64,000 bases of DNA, taken from NCBI GenBank assembly GCA_019414205.1, contig DXML01000012.1:198360-262359 (forward strand). The letters run 5' to 3'. The notes under the pieces were generated by a model. The model had not been told where the DNA came from and ran no database searches. It was given only the letters and a program-made list of their open reading frames with translations. The position numbers and the translations under genes are program-made. Positions 52,309-60,554 of the stretch are shown here, piece after piece. How positions within the stretch are numbered: the first letter of the stretch is position 1; the number at the start of each line of letters is the position of its first letter. The stretch comes from Collinsella sp. (GTDB lineage Bacteria; Actinomycetota; Coriobacteriia; Coriobacteriales; Coriobacteriaceae).

Positions 52309-52629
52309 ATGGCGTCTGAGGGCTTTTTTGAGCGGGTGTACGAGGTGGTCGAGCAGATCCCCGAAGGGATGGTCGCCACGTACGGCCAGGTGGCGCTGCT
52401 CGCCGGTCGTCCACGAAGCGCGCGCTATGTGGGCTATGCGCTGCACAGCAATCCGCGCCCTGGTCAGATTCCCTGCCATCGTGTGGTGTTTGCCGATGGC
52501 CGCATTTGCGAGGGCTTTGCGTTTGGCGGCCCCGATGCTCAGCGTGAGCTCTTAATGGGGGAGGGCGTGACGTTTACCGATCCCATGCACGTCGACCTGG
52601 GCGCCTGTCGTTGGCCGGCCGGGCTTTAA
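52309..52629 (+). CDS. MGMT-type methyltransferase DNA-binding-domain protein
   Basis: 106 residues from ATG 52309 (GAAGGGAG upstream); the longer frame starts inside the preceding repeat. IPEGMVATYGQVALLAGRPRSARYVGYAL is the helix-turn-helix with Arg finger, and GQIPCHRVVFADGRI keeps the acceptor Cys (PCHRV). It is the single C-terminal domain of O6-alkylguanine transferases, the size of ATL proteins, but ATLs replace the Cys, so direct alkyl transfer is plausible here. Stand-alone gene between two repeat copies. Confidence 0.88.
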   Translation: MASEGFFERVYEVVEQIPEGMVATYGQVALLAGRPRSARYVGYALHSNPRPGQIPCHRVVFADGRICEGFAFGGPDAQRELLMGEGVTFTDPMHVDLGACRWPAGL

Positions 52630-52644
52630 CGGCTTGCTCGCGCC

Positions 52645-52684
52645 AAAACCACCACAAAGGTGCCTGTCCCCTTTGTGGTGGTTC
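52645..52684. repeat. CCACAAAGG terminator-like repeat, copy 5
   Basis: AAAACCACCACAAAGG and CCTTTGTGGTGGTTC flank TGCCTGTCC, 16 bases after the MGMT-type gene. Orientation as copy 3. No coding signal is seen between here and the trpS terminator. Confidence 0.82.
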
Positions 52685-52861
52685 TAGTTTACCTGAGCTA
52701 ACTTATGGAGAAGGTATGGCGGCGCGGTTTGTCGCAGCAAAGTAAACCACGGTGAACTATATTGTTTTCAGCAACGGAGCAGGCAATAGGCGATGAAAAA
52801 GCCTGCCCTGTTGAGTTTGATTCGCATTCCTCCCCTCTGTGCGATTCAACGGTGTACTTCG

Positions 52862-52903
52862 GGAACAGGCCCGCTGGCAACTATCTGCCAGCGGGCCTGT
52901 TCC
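52862..52903. terminator. Strong terminator of trpS
   Basis: GGAACAGGCCCGCTGGCA pairs perfectly with TGCCAGCGGGCCTGTTCC around ACTATC, an 18-base-pair stem. It lies beyond the 3' end of leftward trpS. Confidence 0.8.
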
Positions 52904-52955
52904 TGTTTCGGTGAGGATTCAGCCTCACCGTCTATGTTGTGCGAAGGCGCTTTGC

Positions 52956-54005
52956 CTAGTACACCATGCCCATGGCGTCCTGAACCTCGGCAAGGGTCTG
53001 CTCGGCGATCTCATTGGCGCGACGGTTGCCCTCGTGCAGCACGTCCTTCACGTAATCCAGGTCGTTTTCGTAGCGCTGGCGACGCTCGCGGATCGGCGCG
53101 AAGTACTCGTTGACGGCCTCGGTCACGTACTTCTTGAGCTGGCCGGAGCCGCCCATGCCAATCTCCTCGGCAATCTCGACTTCGGAACGGCCGGTGCAGA
53201 TGGCGGCCGTCGAAAGCAAACCGGACACGCCGGGGCGGTTCTCGGGATCGAACGTGATCATGCGCTCGGAGTCGGTCTGGCTCTTCTTGATGCGCTTGGC
53301 CGTCTCCTCGGCGGTCATCGAGATGTTGATGGCGTTACCGTAGCTCTTGCTCATCTTGCGACCGTCCAGGCCCGGCAGCAGCGGGGTCTCGGACAGCAGT
53401 GCGTCGACCTCGGGGAACACCTTGCCGTAGCGGTTGTTAAAGCGGCGGGCGATGGTGCGGGTGAGCTCGATGTGCGGCAGCTGGTCGCGACCGACGGGCA
53501 CCACATTGCCCTTGCAGAACAGGATGTCGCAGGCCTGGTGCACCGGGTAGGTGAGCAGAAGGCCGGTGAGCTCGTGGCCCGAGGCCTCCATCTCGGCCTT
53601 GACCGTGGGGTTGCGCGCCAGCTCGGCCTCGGAGACCAGCGACAGGAACGGCAGCATGAGCTGGTTTGCGGCGGGTACGGCGGAGTGCGCGTAGATCATG
53701 GTCTTGTCGGGGTCGATGCCGCAGGCAAGGTAGTCCATGACCATGTTGTACACGTTGTCCTGGATGTGCTCGGTCGTGTCGCGGTCAGTGATGACTTGGT
53801 AGTCGGCGATGAGCACGTTGGTCTTGGCGCCCATGTTCTGCAGCTCAACACGGCCCTTGAGGGTACCGAAGTAGTGACCCAGGTGCAGACGGCCGGTGGG
53901 GCGGTCGCCGGTGAGCATGGTGAACTTCTCGGGCGTTTTGGCCAGGCCCTCGCGAATGGCGTTGCTTTTTTGCAGCGCGACTTCGTAGCTGTTCTCGTTT
54001 GGCAT
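52956..54005 (-). CDS. trpS: Tryptophanyl-tRNA synthetase
   Basis: 349 residues from ATG 54005, with TTAGGAG upstream. Class I signature motifs are GRLHLGHYFGTLKG (HIGH) and DGRKMSKSYGNAI (KMSKS). The Trp pocket lies around DYQVITDRDT and YPVHQACDILFCKGNVVPVGRDQ. It charges tRNA-Trp in the cytoplasm. No T-box or attenuator is evident in the 160-base leader. Confidence 0.95.
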   Translation of the reverse strand: MPNENSYEVALQKSNAIREGLAKTPEKFTMLTGDRPTGRLHLGHYFGTLKGRVELQNMGAKTNVLIADYQVITDRDTTEHIQDNVYNMVMDYLACGIDPDKTMIYAHSAVPAANQLMLPFLSLVSEAELARNPTVKAEMEASGHELTGLLLTYPVHQACDILFCKGNVVPVGRDQLPHIELTRTIARRFNNRYGKVFPEVDALLSETPLLPGLDGRKMSKSYGNAINISMTAEETAKRIKKSQTDSERMITFDPENRPGVSGLLSTAAICTGRSEVEIAEEIGMGGSGQLKKYVTEAVNEYFAPIRERRQRYENDLDYVKDVLHEGNRRANEIAEQTLAEVQDAMGMVY

Positions 54006-54166
54006 GATTGCTCCTAACGTATGTTCATGGGTCAAGATGATAACGCGTTTATTGGAGGGTCGGGGCGTAAGTACGCGAGGGGCGGGAGAGCGGCGGCATG
54101 TGCGATGGGCGCGGCGTGGCTGCGCGTTTGGCCGGCGGCGCCTGGGCGCATCCTCGGCAGCTTGCC

Positions 54167-55366
54167 CTAGCGCCTGTGGTGGCGCTCCTCCTTGCGTTCT
54201 TCTGCCGCCTGCTCCTCCTGCTTAAAGGCGGGGTCGTCGGGGGTGACGAGCTCGTCCTCGTGCGTGCGCTTGTTGTAATGGTGGCGTAGCACGGGCTCAA
54301 ACAGATGTAGATGCTTGGCAAAGGCCGCCGAGCCAATGGCGAGCACGGTAAAGATGAGCACGCGCATGGGCACCTCGACCTGGTTGATCGCGGCGGCGCC
54401 GGCCGAAAGCATAATGCACCAGGCATAGATGAGCAGCACAGCCTGCTTTTGGTTGTAGCCCTCTTGGATCAGGCGGTGGTGGATGTGGCCCTTGTCGGCC
54501 TGCCCGATGCTAATGTGGGCGCGCTTGCGGCGCACGATGGCGCTAAACGTGTCGATGATGGGCACGCCGGCAACGATGAGCGGGATGATAAGTGAGGTGA
54601 GCGCGGCGGTGCGGCTCACGTTGAGTAGCGAGATGGAGCCCAGCGCAAAGCCCAGAAGCAGCGACCCCGAGTCGCCCAAGAAGATGCTTGCGGGGTTGAA
54701 GTTGTAGCGCAAAAAGGCCAGACAGGCGCCAAAGAGCGCAATGGAGAGCGCGGCGGCGTCGATGCGGCCCGAGAGAACGGCCATCGAAAACATGGTGAAC
54801 GACGCGATGCCGCAGATGCCCGTGGCTAAGCCGTCGAGGCCGTCGATGAGGTTAATGATGTTGGTGAATGCCACCAGATAGATCACGGTGATGGGGTAGG
54901 CGAGCCATCCGAGCATGATTTCGCCGGGGGCAAACGGGTTGACGATGACGCCGATGCGCAGGCCACCCACGCAGGCGATGAGCGCAGCGAGGACCTGTCC
55001 GGCCAGCTTTTGCTTGGGCTTGAGCTGAATGACGTCGTCGATAGCGCCGGTCGCAAAGATGACGGTAAAGGAGAGCGCCAGCATGGGATAGCTAATGTGA
55101 AGGCGCGGGTGCGGCACCAGGACGGGCGGCCAGCCTAGGTGCCAGGTGCCTAGGATTTGCACAATGCAGGCAACGACCAGGCCCAAAAACACCGCCGTTC
55201 CGCCCAAACGCGGGATGGGCTTGGTGTTGATGCGGCGCTTAGAAGGATAGTCGACGGCGTCGAGCTTAATTGCCAAGCGCTTGACCAGGGGCACCGTGAG
55301 GAAGGTCGTGATAAAGGCCGCCGCTGCCACGCATAGATACGGTATGTAGCTCGGGGATGAAGCCAT
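54167..55366 (-). CDS. Undecaprenyl-phosphate GlcNAc-1-phosphate transferase (WecA/TagO family)
   Basis: 399 residues from ATG 55366, placed just before the first membrane helix; no convincing ribosome site, and in-frame upstream starts exist. About 11 membrane helices. Conserved loops are RRINTKPIPRLGGTAVF, GAIDDVIQLKPKQKL (DD), NIINLIDGLDGLATG (active-site Asp cluster) and FLGDSGSLLLG, and HIHHRLI (HxHH) marks WecA/TagO rather than MraY. It starts lipid-linked synthesis of wall or surface polymers. The last 45 residues are charged and cytoplasmic. Confidence 0.9.
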   Translation of the reverse strand: MASSPSYIPYLCVAAAAFITTFLTVPLVKRLAIKLDAVDYPSKRRINTKPIPRLGGTAVFLGLVVACIVQILGTWHLGWPPVLVPHPRLHISYPMLALSFTVIFATGAIDDVIQLKPKQKLAGQVLAALIACVGGLRIGVIVNPFAPGEIMLGWLAYPITVIYLVAFTNIINLIDGLDGLATGICGIASFTMFSMAVLSGRIDAAALSIALFGACLAFLRYNFNPASIFLGDSGSLLLGFALGSISLLNVSRTAALTSLIIPLIVAGVPIIDTFSAIVRRKRAHISIGQADKGHIHHRLIQEGYNQKQAVLLIYAWCIMLSAGAAAINQVEVPMRVLIFTVLAIGSAAFAKHLHLFEPVLRHHYNKRTHEDELVTPDDPAFKQEEQAAEERKEERHHRR

Positions 55367-55579
55367 GAATCTAAAAACCGCCAAGCGTCGAAGGAAAAGG
55401 TCAAAGGTTGCTAAGCGCAAAGGGCATAGCCGAACCATGATACTCGACCAAGGGGGGTGCATGGAATTGCACGCAGCGATAATCACGCGCTTACCAGATA
55501 TTGGGATGTTGTCGATGGATTGTCGGGATACCGTCGGGGATCCATATGGGCTGTAATGGTGGTTTTCGGCAAATAAAAA

Positions 55580-55741
55580 CCACCCCCCACGTTACGAAAA
55601 TGAACCCACCTAAAACAGGTGGGTGCCCTCATCGACTGTTCCAGCGTCCTTAACAACGAAGGATACCTGTACTAGGTACGACTGTGTGGGCTCCCTAAAT
55701 AAACGCGACGGTTCACCCAGTTGCTCCGCGGGGGGCGGAAT
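55580..55741 (-). ncRNA. ssrS: Candidate 6S RNA
   Basis: About 162 bases on the minus strand. The ends form a closing stem CCGCCCCCCGCG with CGUGGGGGGUGG, whose G-U pairs work only on this strand. TGAACC/GGTTCA pair next, then a central bubble with a CACCU-GUUUU-AGGUG hairpin on its 3' side, then GGGAGCCC with GGGCACCC, then an apical arm. This is the architecture of 6S RNA, which mimics an open promoter and binds sigma-70-type RNA polymerase. TATGAT (plus-strand ATCATA 55748-55753) sits 6-7 bases before the predicted 5' end. A terminator-like GGTGGTTTTT hairpin follows. Identification rests on fold only. Confidence 0.5.
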
Positions 55742-55890
55742 ACCTACATCATAAAGCGGCACTTTATCGATTCCAGTCTTGACATTACAAAAATCGTGTC
55801 GGACGATTACGGCGCCTTGGGCTCGAGCCGTCTGTGCGGTTGGTCCCTTTACGTTTGAGCTGCTGAATCGTTGTTTTGGAGCATGTTTTT

Positions 55891-56829
55891 ATGCCGACGC
55901 CGTTGACCGAACTTTTTTCGCCCGCCTGCCATTTGTGTCCGCGCCGTTGCGGTGCGGTGCGCGACGAGGGTGCGCACGGCGTATGCGGTGCCGATGACAC
56001 GCTCAAGGTGGCCCGCGCGGCGCTTCATATGTGGGAGGAGCCGCCTATCTCGGGCGAGGCCGGTTCGGGCACGATCTTCTTTAGCGGCTGCTCGCTCAAA
56101 TGTATCTATTGCCAGAACCACGAGATCTCGACGGGCAATTTTGGGCTTGAGATTTCGCCCGAGCGCCTGGTCGAGATTATGCTGGAGCTGCAGGACCAAG
56201 GTGCCAATAACATCAATCTGGTGACGGCGACGCATTATGCTCACCTGCTGCCGGCCGCGATTGCCGCAGCTCGGGAGCGCGGACTGGTCATTCCAATCGT
56301 CTATAACACGAGCGGTTATGAGCGTGCGAGTGCCGTGGCGGCGCTCGGCGATTTGGTCGACGTGTGGCTTACCGACTTTAAGTATGCCAATGCGGCGCTT
56401 GCGCAGTCACTCTCTCATATTAAGGACTACCCGCGCGTGGCTGTGTCGGGTCTGGCCCAGATGGCGCGCGAAATTGAGCGCCGCGGGGGAGAGCTGGTAG
56501 ACGGGGACGGGCTCATGAAGCGCGGCATAATCGTGCGTCATCTGGTGCTGCCGGGGCATGCGGACGATTCGTGCCGCGTGTTGGACCTGGTGTGGCAGAC
56601 GGTGGGCGACGTGCCGATCTCGGTCATGAACCAGTACACGCCCAATGCCCTCATGCGCGAACAAGGCGGCGACCTGGCGCGCGCCGTGACGCGCGAGGAG
56701 TACGAGCAGGTGCTCGACCATGCCGACGACCTGGGCTTTACGACGATGTTTTGGCAAGAAGGCGGAGCGGTAGACGAGAGCTTCACCCCGGCGTTCGACA
56801 CCACCGGCGTCCTCACCAGCGCAAAGTAG
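55891..56829 (+). CDS. Radical SAM protein, PflX/PflA-activase-like
   Basis: 312 residues from ATG 55891; GGAG is nine bases upstream. The cluster-binding motif is FSGCSLKCIYCQN (CxxxCxxC) at about 71-83. An N-terminal CHLCPRRCG...GVCG Cys set (about 14-35) may hold a second cluster. WLTDFKYAN and VRHLVLPGHADDS fit the PflX-type branch (COG1313). Members are presumed glycyl-radical-enzyme activases or related, but no partner lies here. Anaerobic metabolism is implied. Confidence 0.87.
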   Translation: MPTPLTELFSPACHLCPRRCGAVRDEGAHGVCGADDTLKVARAALHMWEEPPISGEAGSGTIFFSGCSLKCIYCQNHEISTGNFGLEISPERLVEIMLELQDQGANNINLVTATHYAHLLPAAIAAARERGLVIPIVYNTSGYERASAVAALGDLVDVWLTDFKYANAALAQSLSHIKDYPRVAVSGLAQMAREIERRGGELVDGDGLMKRGIIVRHLVLPGHADDSCRVLDLVWQTVGDVPISVMNQYTPNALMREQGGDLARAVTREEYEQVLDHADDLGFTTMFWQEGGAVDESFTPAFDTTGVLTSAK

Positions 56830-56838
56830 TGCGCTCGC

Positions 56839-56875
56839 CGATGATTTTTCTGGGACGGGGATTAAAAAATCATCG
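56839..56875. repeat. Hairpin with GGGACGGGG loop after the radical SAM gene
   Basis: CGATGATTTTT pairs with AAAAAATCATCG around CTGGGACGGGGATT. Ten bases after the stop, it probably terminates transcription; the loop core is the one seen in the other hairpins. Confidence 0.7.
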
Positions 56876-56980
56876 AGAGGATCGCCTGCTCGAAAAGTTG
56901 TCAAAATAGCCGCGTCCCAAAAAGACTGGGTATTGGGCGTTGACAGTTGGCGAGCCGTAGGTAAAATATCAACTTGTCTT

Positions 56981-57053
56981 GGGGACGTAGCTCAGTTGGG
57001 AGAGCGCTGCCGTCGCATGGCAGAGGCCGAGGGTTCGACTCCCTTCGTCTCCA
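56981..57053 (+). tRNA. tRNA-Ala (anticodon CGC)
   Basis: 73 bases form a full cloverleaf: acceptor GGGGACG/CGTCTCC with the G3-U70 pair that identifies alanine tRNAs, D arm GCTCAGTTGGGAGAGC, anticodon stem CTGCC/GGCAG with loop GTCGCAT (anticodon CGC), variable AGGCC, T arm with TTCGACT, discriminator A. CCA is not encoded. It reads GCG codons, abundant in this GC-rich genome. Confidence 0.95.
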
Positions 57054-57068
57054 CCCTTGGATTTGATA

Positions 57069-57099
57069 AGCCGCTGACATTGTGTCGGCGGCTTTTTTT
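57069..57099 (+). terminator. Terminator after tRNA-Ala
   Basis: AGCCGCTGACA pairs with TGTCGGCGGCT around a 3-base loop, followed by TTTTTT. Confidence 0.88.
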
Positions 57100-57117
57100 A
57101 AAAGAAAGGGCTGTACC

Positions 57118-57558
57118 ATGGCCAAGCTTGAGTCCCAACCACTGTCTGCCGAGGAACGCGCCGAGTTGGAAGAGCTCCGCGCCGAGAAAGCTCGTCGCGA
57201 GGCCCAGGAAGAGGCACGCCGCGAGCGTGAGGAGCTGGCCGCCCTGCGTGCCGAGCGTGCGAAGGCCGAGGAGGCCGCCGCGAACGTCGCCCCCGCGCCC
57301 AAGCCCGCCGCCGCGAAGCCCGCGCCCACCGCACCTAAACCTCAGCCTAAAAAGGTCGCTCGTCCCAAGCCCGTCGAGCCCAAGCCGAGCCGTGACGAGA
57401 TGACCTTTGCCCAGCGCATGGTTACCTCCAAGGAGCCTACGGGCGAGAACGAGATCCCTGGCATGGCGCCGGCTCAAAAAATCATCATTGTCCTTGCCCT
57501 CATCGCGTTTGTCATCTTTATGGGCTACACGATCCTGACCAGCATGGGCCTGCTCTAG
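57118..57558 (+). CDS. Tail-anchored coiled-coil membrane protein, unrecognised
   Basis: 146 residues from ATG 57118, behind AAAGAAAGGG. The first 60 residues are an Ala/Glu/Arg coiled coil (AEERAELEELRAEKARREAQ). A Pro/Ala/Lys linker follows (about 62-95), then a polar segment, and a single C-terminal membrane helix (IIIVLALIAFVIFMGYTILTSM, about 120-141). It is probably anchored in the membrane with the coiled coil in the cytoplasm. No family recognised; possibly a scaffold or envelope-linked protein. Confidence 0.75.
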   Translation: MAKLESQPLSAEERAELEELRAEKARREAQEEARREREELAALRAERAKAEEAAANVAPAPKPAAAKPAPTAPKPQPKKVARPKPVEPKPSRDEMTFAQRMVTSKEPTGENEIPGMAPAQKIIIVLALIAFVIFMGYTILTSMGLL

Positions 57559-57642
57559 CCCATTCGCGCTGGGTGCCATGCCAGAACACTCTGCCCTTTT
57601 CCAACCCTCAACCTCTGCACAACGCATCCGAAAGGTCGCCCC

Positions 57643-59148
57643 ATGGCTTTGACCGACATCTCGCATCCCACCGACATTGCAATGCTCACCGATCTGTACG
57701 AGCTCACTATGGCCCAGGGCCTGTGGGAGAGCGGCAAGGCCAATGAGCAGGGTTGTTTTACCGCGTTTTACCGCGACCATCCTTTTGGCAGCGCCTATGC
57801 CGTCATGTGCGGTACCGCCGAACTGCCCGAGCTTGTCGAGAATCTGCGCTTTACGCCCGAGGACATCGACTACCTCGCCTCGCTCCAGGCCCCGGCCGGC
57901 GGCGCGATGTTCAAGCCTGGATTCCTCGACTACCTGCGCGATTTTCGTGCGCATGTAAACATCGACGCCGTGCCCGAGGGCGAGCTCGTCTTTCCGCGCG
58001 AGCCCATGGTTCGCGTCACCGGCCCCGCGCTGGAGTGCCAGCTGCTTGAGACGGCGCTGCTCAACATCGTTGGGTTCCAGACGCTTGTCGCCACCAAGAC
58101 GGCGCGCGTGGTGCTGGCGGCGGACGGCCGTCCCGTTGCCGAGTTTGGCCTGCGCCGCGCTCAGGGTCCCGATGGCGGCTTGGCCGTCGCGCGCGCGAGC
58201 TACGTTGCCGGCTGCTCCTCTACGTCCAATGTGCTCGCCGGCCGCCGCTACGGTATTCCCGTCTTTGGCACGCATGCGCACAGCTGGGTGATGAGCTTCG
58301 ATTCCGAGCTCGAGGCCTTCCGCGCCTTTGCCAAGTCGAGCCCCAAGAACTGTACGCTGCTCATCGACACCTATGACGTGCGCGAGGGCTGTGAACATGC
58401 CATTACGGTTGCCAAGGAGATGGAAGCGGTGGGCGAGCGCCTGTCGGCCATTCGCATCGACTCCGGCGACCTCGCCAAGCTCTCCAAGTATGTGCGCGGC
58501 CGTTTTGATGCCGAGGGCCTGCCCTATGTGGGGATCTCGGTTTCTAACGATTTGGATGAGTACACGATTCAGTCGCTGCTCGACCAGGGCGCGCCCATCG
58601 ACAGCTTTGGCGTGGGTACCAAGCTTGCGACCTGCTATGACCAGCCGGCGCTGGGCGGCGTGTACAAGCTTTCCGCCCGCCGTGCGAGCGAGGCAGATCC
58701 ATGGACGCCGGTGGTCAAGCTCTCTGAGCAGCCATACAAGCGCACGATCCCGGGTGTGCAACGCGTGCGCCGTTATTACGACGGCTTTGGCGGCCCGGTC
58801 TGCGACATGATCTACGACGAGGACCATCTGGCGGGGGAGGGCGCCGCGCGCGGCAATACCCTTGTGGCCGTGAACGATGCCGCCCTGGTGACCGACGTGT
58901 CCGAACTCGAGTATCGCGAGCTGCTGGTGCCGATCGTGCGCGATGGCAGTGCGGTGGCTCCGCGTGAGAGCATCCAGGACGCGCGCGAGCGCTGTGCTTG
59001 GGCGCTCGACCATCTGGACGCAGCTTTCAAGCGCTTCCTGTACCCGCAGACCTATGTGGTGGGTATGGAGCAGGGCCTGGCTCAGGTGCGCGACGAGCTC
59101 GTGCGTAAGAACATGGCCGCGGCCTCTGCCTTTCCCTGGGCTCACTAA
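57643..59148 (+). CDS. pncB: Nicotinate phosphoribosyltransferase
   Basis: 501 residues. It makes nicotinate mononucleotide from nicotinate and PRPP in NAD salvage. The N-terminus MLTDLYELTMAQGLWESG is diagnostic; EFGLRRAQGPDGGLAVARASYVAGCSSTSNV carries the phosphoribosyl-binding residues, GTHAHSWVMSF the catalytic His region, IRIDSGDLAKLS and SNDLDEYTIQSLLDQGAPIDSFGVGTKL the pocket. CGAAAGGTC lies upstream. Apparently monocistronic. Confidence 0.94.
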   Translation: MALTDISHPTDIAMLTDLYELTMAQGLWESGKANEQGCFTAFYRDHPFGSAYAVMCGTAELPELVENLRFTPEDIDYLASLQAPAGGAMFKPGFLDYLRDFRAHVNIDAVPEGELVFPREPMVRVTGPALECQLLETALLNIVGFQTLVATKTARVVLAADGRPVAEFGLRRAQGPDGGLAVARASYVAGCSSTSNVLAGRRYGIPVFGTHAHSWVMSFDSELEAFRAFAKSSPKNCTLLIDTYDVREGCEHAITVAKEMEAVGERLSAIRIDSGDLAKLSKYVRGRFDAEGLPYVGISVSNDLDEYTIQSLLDQGAPIDSFGVGTKLATCYDQPALGGVYKLSARRASEADPWTPVVKLSEQPYKRTIPGVQRVRRYYDGFGGPVCDMIYDEDHLAGEGAARGNTLVAVNDAALVTDVSELEYRELLVPIVRDGSAVAPRESIQDARERCAWALDHLDAAFKRFLYPQTYVVGMEQGLAQVRDELVRKNMAAASAFPWAH

Positions 59149-59227
59149 TTCCTTGGGCGGTAGGGGCGAGTCACGCTTCCCTGGCCGCCGGCTCGGCCGT
59201 TCGCTGAACAGTTGATTGGTTTGACGT

Positions 59228-60355
59228 ATGACGACTTCTTATAAAACGATGGTGGTAAAGATCGGTTCGTCCACGGTGGTGGGCGCCGACGGCAAGGTCA
59301 ACCGCGCCTTTATCGGCGGGCTTGCCGACCAGGCCGCAGCGCTGCGCGAGCTTGGCTGGCGCCTGATCGTGGTGAGCTCGGGCGCCATTGCCTGCGGCTA
59401 TCCCGTGCTGGGCTTCGACCGTAAGCCGGTCGGCGACCTGCCGAGCCTGCAGGCCTGCGCCTCGGCCGGTCAGTGCATCATCTCGTCGGCCTACGACGAG
59501 GAGTTCCATGCGCGCGACCTGCTCACCTCGCTCGTGCTGCTCACGCGTCACGACACGGCGCGCCGCACGTCCTACCTGCACGCGCGCGACGCCCTGCTTC
59601 GCCTGGTGGAGCTCGGCGTGGTGCCGGTCGTCAACGAGAACGATACCGTCACCGTCGATGAGATCAAGTTTGGCGACAACGACACGCTGGCGGCGCTTGT
59701 GAGCTGCCTGGTTTCTGCCGATCTGTGCGTGACGCTCTCGGACATCGATGGCCTCTACACCGCCAATCCGCACGAGGATCCGACGGCCGAGTTTATCCCG
59801 GTCGTGCATAAGATCGATGCCAAGATTATCGCCTCGGCGGGCGATTCTTCCACATCGGTGGGTACGGGCGGCATGATCACCAAGATTCGCGCGAGCCGCA
59901 TTCTCATGACGGCGGGCATTCAAAGCGTGATTTGCTCGGGCGAGGAGCCCGATGCGCTCGTGCGTCTGGCCCGCGGCGAGAGCGTGGGTACGCTGTTCGA
60001 TCCGCCGGCGGAGCGCCTGGACATTGCGCCGCGCAAGTTGTGGATCGCACTGGGTGACAAGGCGCATGGCTCGGTGACGGTCGATGATGGCGCCGCGAAG
60101 GCGCTGGTCAGCCGCGGATCGTCGCTGCTCGCGGTGGGTATTCGCGAGGTCGATGGCCAGTTTGCCGAGGGCGATGTGCTCGACGTGCGCGACCCGAGCG
60201 GCATGGTTGTCGCCCGTGGTATCGCTGAGGCCGATTCGGACGTGCTGGAGCTTGCAGCCGGCCGCCGCCAGGACCAGATTGCCAGCAACCGCCTGCTCGC
60301 AGACCTGGCCGAGAAGCCCGCGATCCATAGGGACAACTTGATAGTGTTCGCCTAA
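59228..60355 (+). CDS. proB: Glutamate 5-kinase
   Basis: 375 residues. The amino-acid kinase domain (1-265) has VVKIGSSTVVG, VVSSGAIACGY, VVNENDTVTVDEIKFGDNDTLAALVS and TGGMITKIRAS. A PUA domain follows (about 280-355, RGSSLLAVGIREVDGQFAEGDVLDVRD). It phosphorylates glutamate, the first step of proline synthesis, normally inhibited by proline. The ribosome site is not strong. proA, the next enzyme, lies 1.7 kb downstream, across the oppositely oriented iminopeptidase gene. Confidence 0.94.
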   Translation: MTTSYKTMVVKIGSSTVVGADGKVNRAFIGGLADQAAALRELGWRLIVVSSGAIACGYPVLGFDRKPVGDLPSLQACASAGQCIISSAYDEEFHARDLLTSLVLLTRHDTARRTSYLHARDALLRLVELGVVPVVNENDTVTVDEIKFGDNDTLAALVSCLVSADLCVTLSDIDGLYTANPHEDPTAEFIPVVHKIDAKIIASAGDSSTSVGTGGMITKIRASRILMTAGIQSVICSGEEPDALVRLARGESVGTLFDPPAERLDIAPRKLWIALGDKAHGSVTVDDGAAKALVSRGSSLLAVGIREVDGQFAEGDVLDVRDPSGMVVARGIAEADSDVLELAAGRRQDQIASNRLLADLAEKPAIHRDNLIVFA

Positions 60356-60369
60356 CCAATTGACGCTGC

Positions 60370-60469
60370 AAACGCCCCTAAGCGGCAATCTGACGTTCAA
60401 TCGTCGGGCATGACCAAAAGGTCAATGCCCCCCCTCTTTCACGTCACCTTGCTCGCTTAGGGGCGTTTT
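60370..60469 (+). terminator. Large nested hairpin terminator after proB
   Basis: Outer arms AAACGCCCCTAAGCG and CGCTTAGGGGCGTTT are exact inverted copies about 70 bases apart, ending in TTTTCGCTTTCT. Inside lies GGGCATGACC-AAAA-GGTCAATGCCC (60406-60430). Confidence 0.75.
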
Positions 60470-60500
60470 CGCTTTCTGTCCTCTACCAGCGGCATTGTCG

Positions 60501-60553
60501 TTGCCGGCACTTGGGGACGTTCCTATTGTGCCGGCAGACGGGGACACTCCTTT
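60501..60553. repeat. Intergenic repeat, TGCCGGC / GGGGACGTTCC family
   Basis: TGCCGGCACTTGGGGACGTTCC followed by TGCCGGCAGACGGGGACACTCC, nearly identical to 7891-7940. Its end touches the stop codon of the leftward iminopeptidase gene. Confidence 0.7.
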
Positions 60554-60554
60554 G

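Noticed and set aside
54049..54225. Short frames between trpS and the WecA/TagO-type gene
   Set aside because: Low-complexity Ala/Arg/Gly translations without ribosome sites; the interval is ordinary leader and 3' flank.
56992..59145. 717-codon minus-strand frame over tRNA-Ala and pncB
   Set aside because: It runs through a tRNA gene and antisense to pncB; no ribosome site or family.
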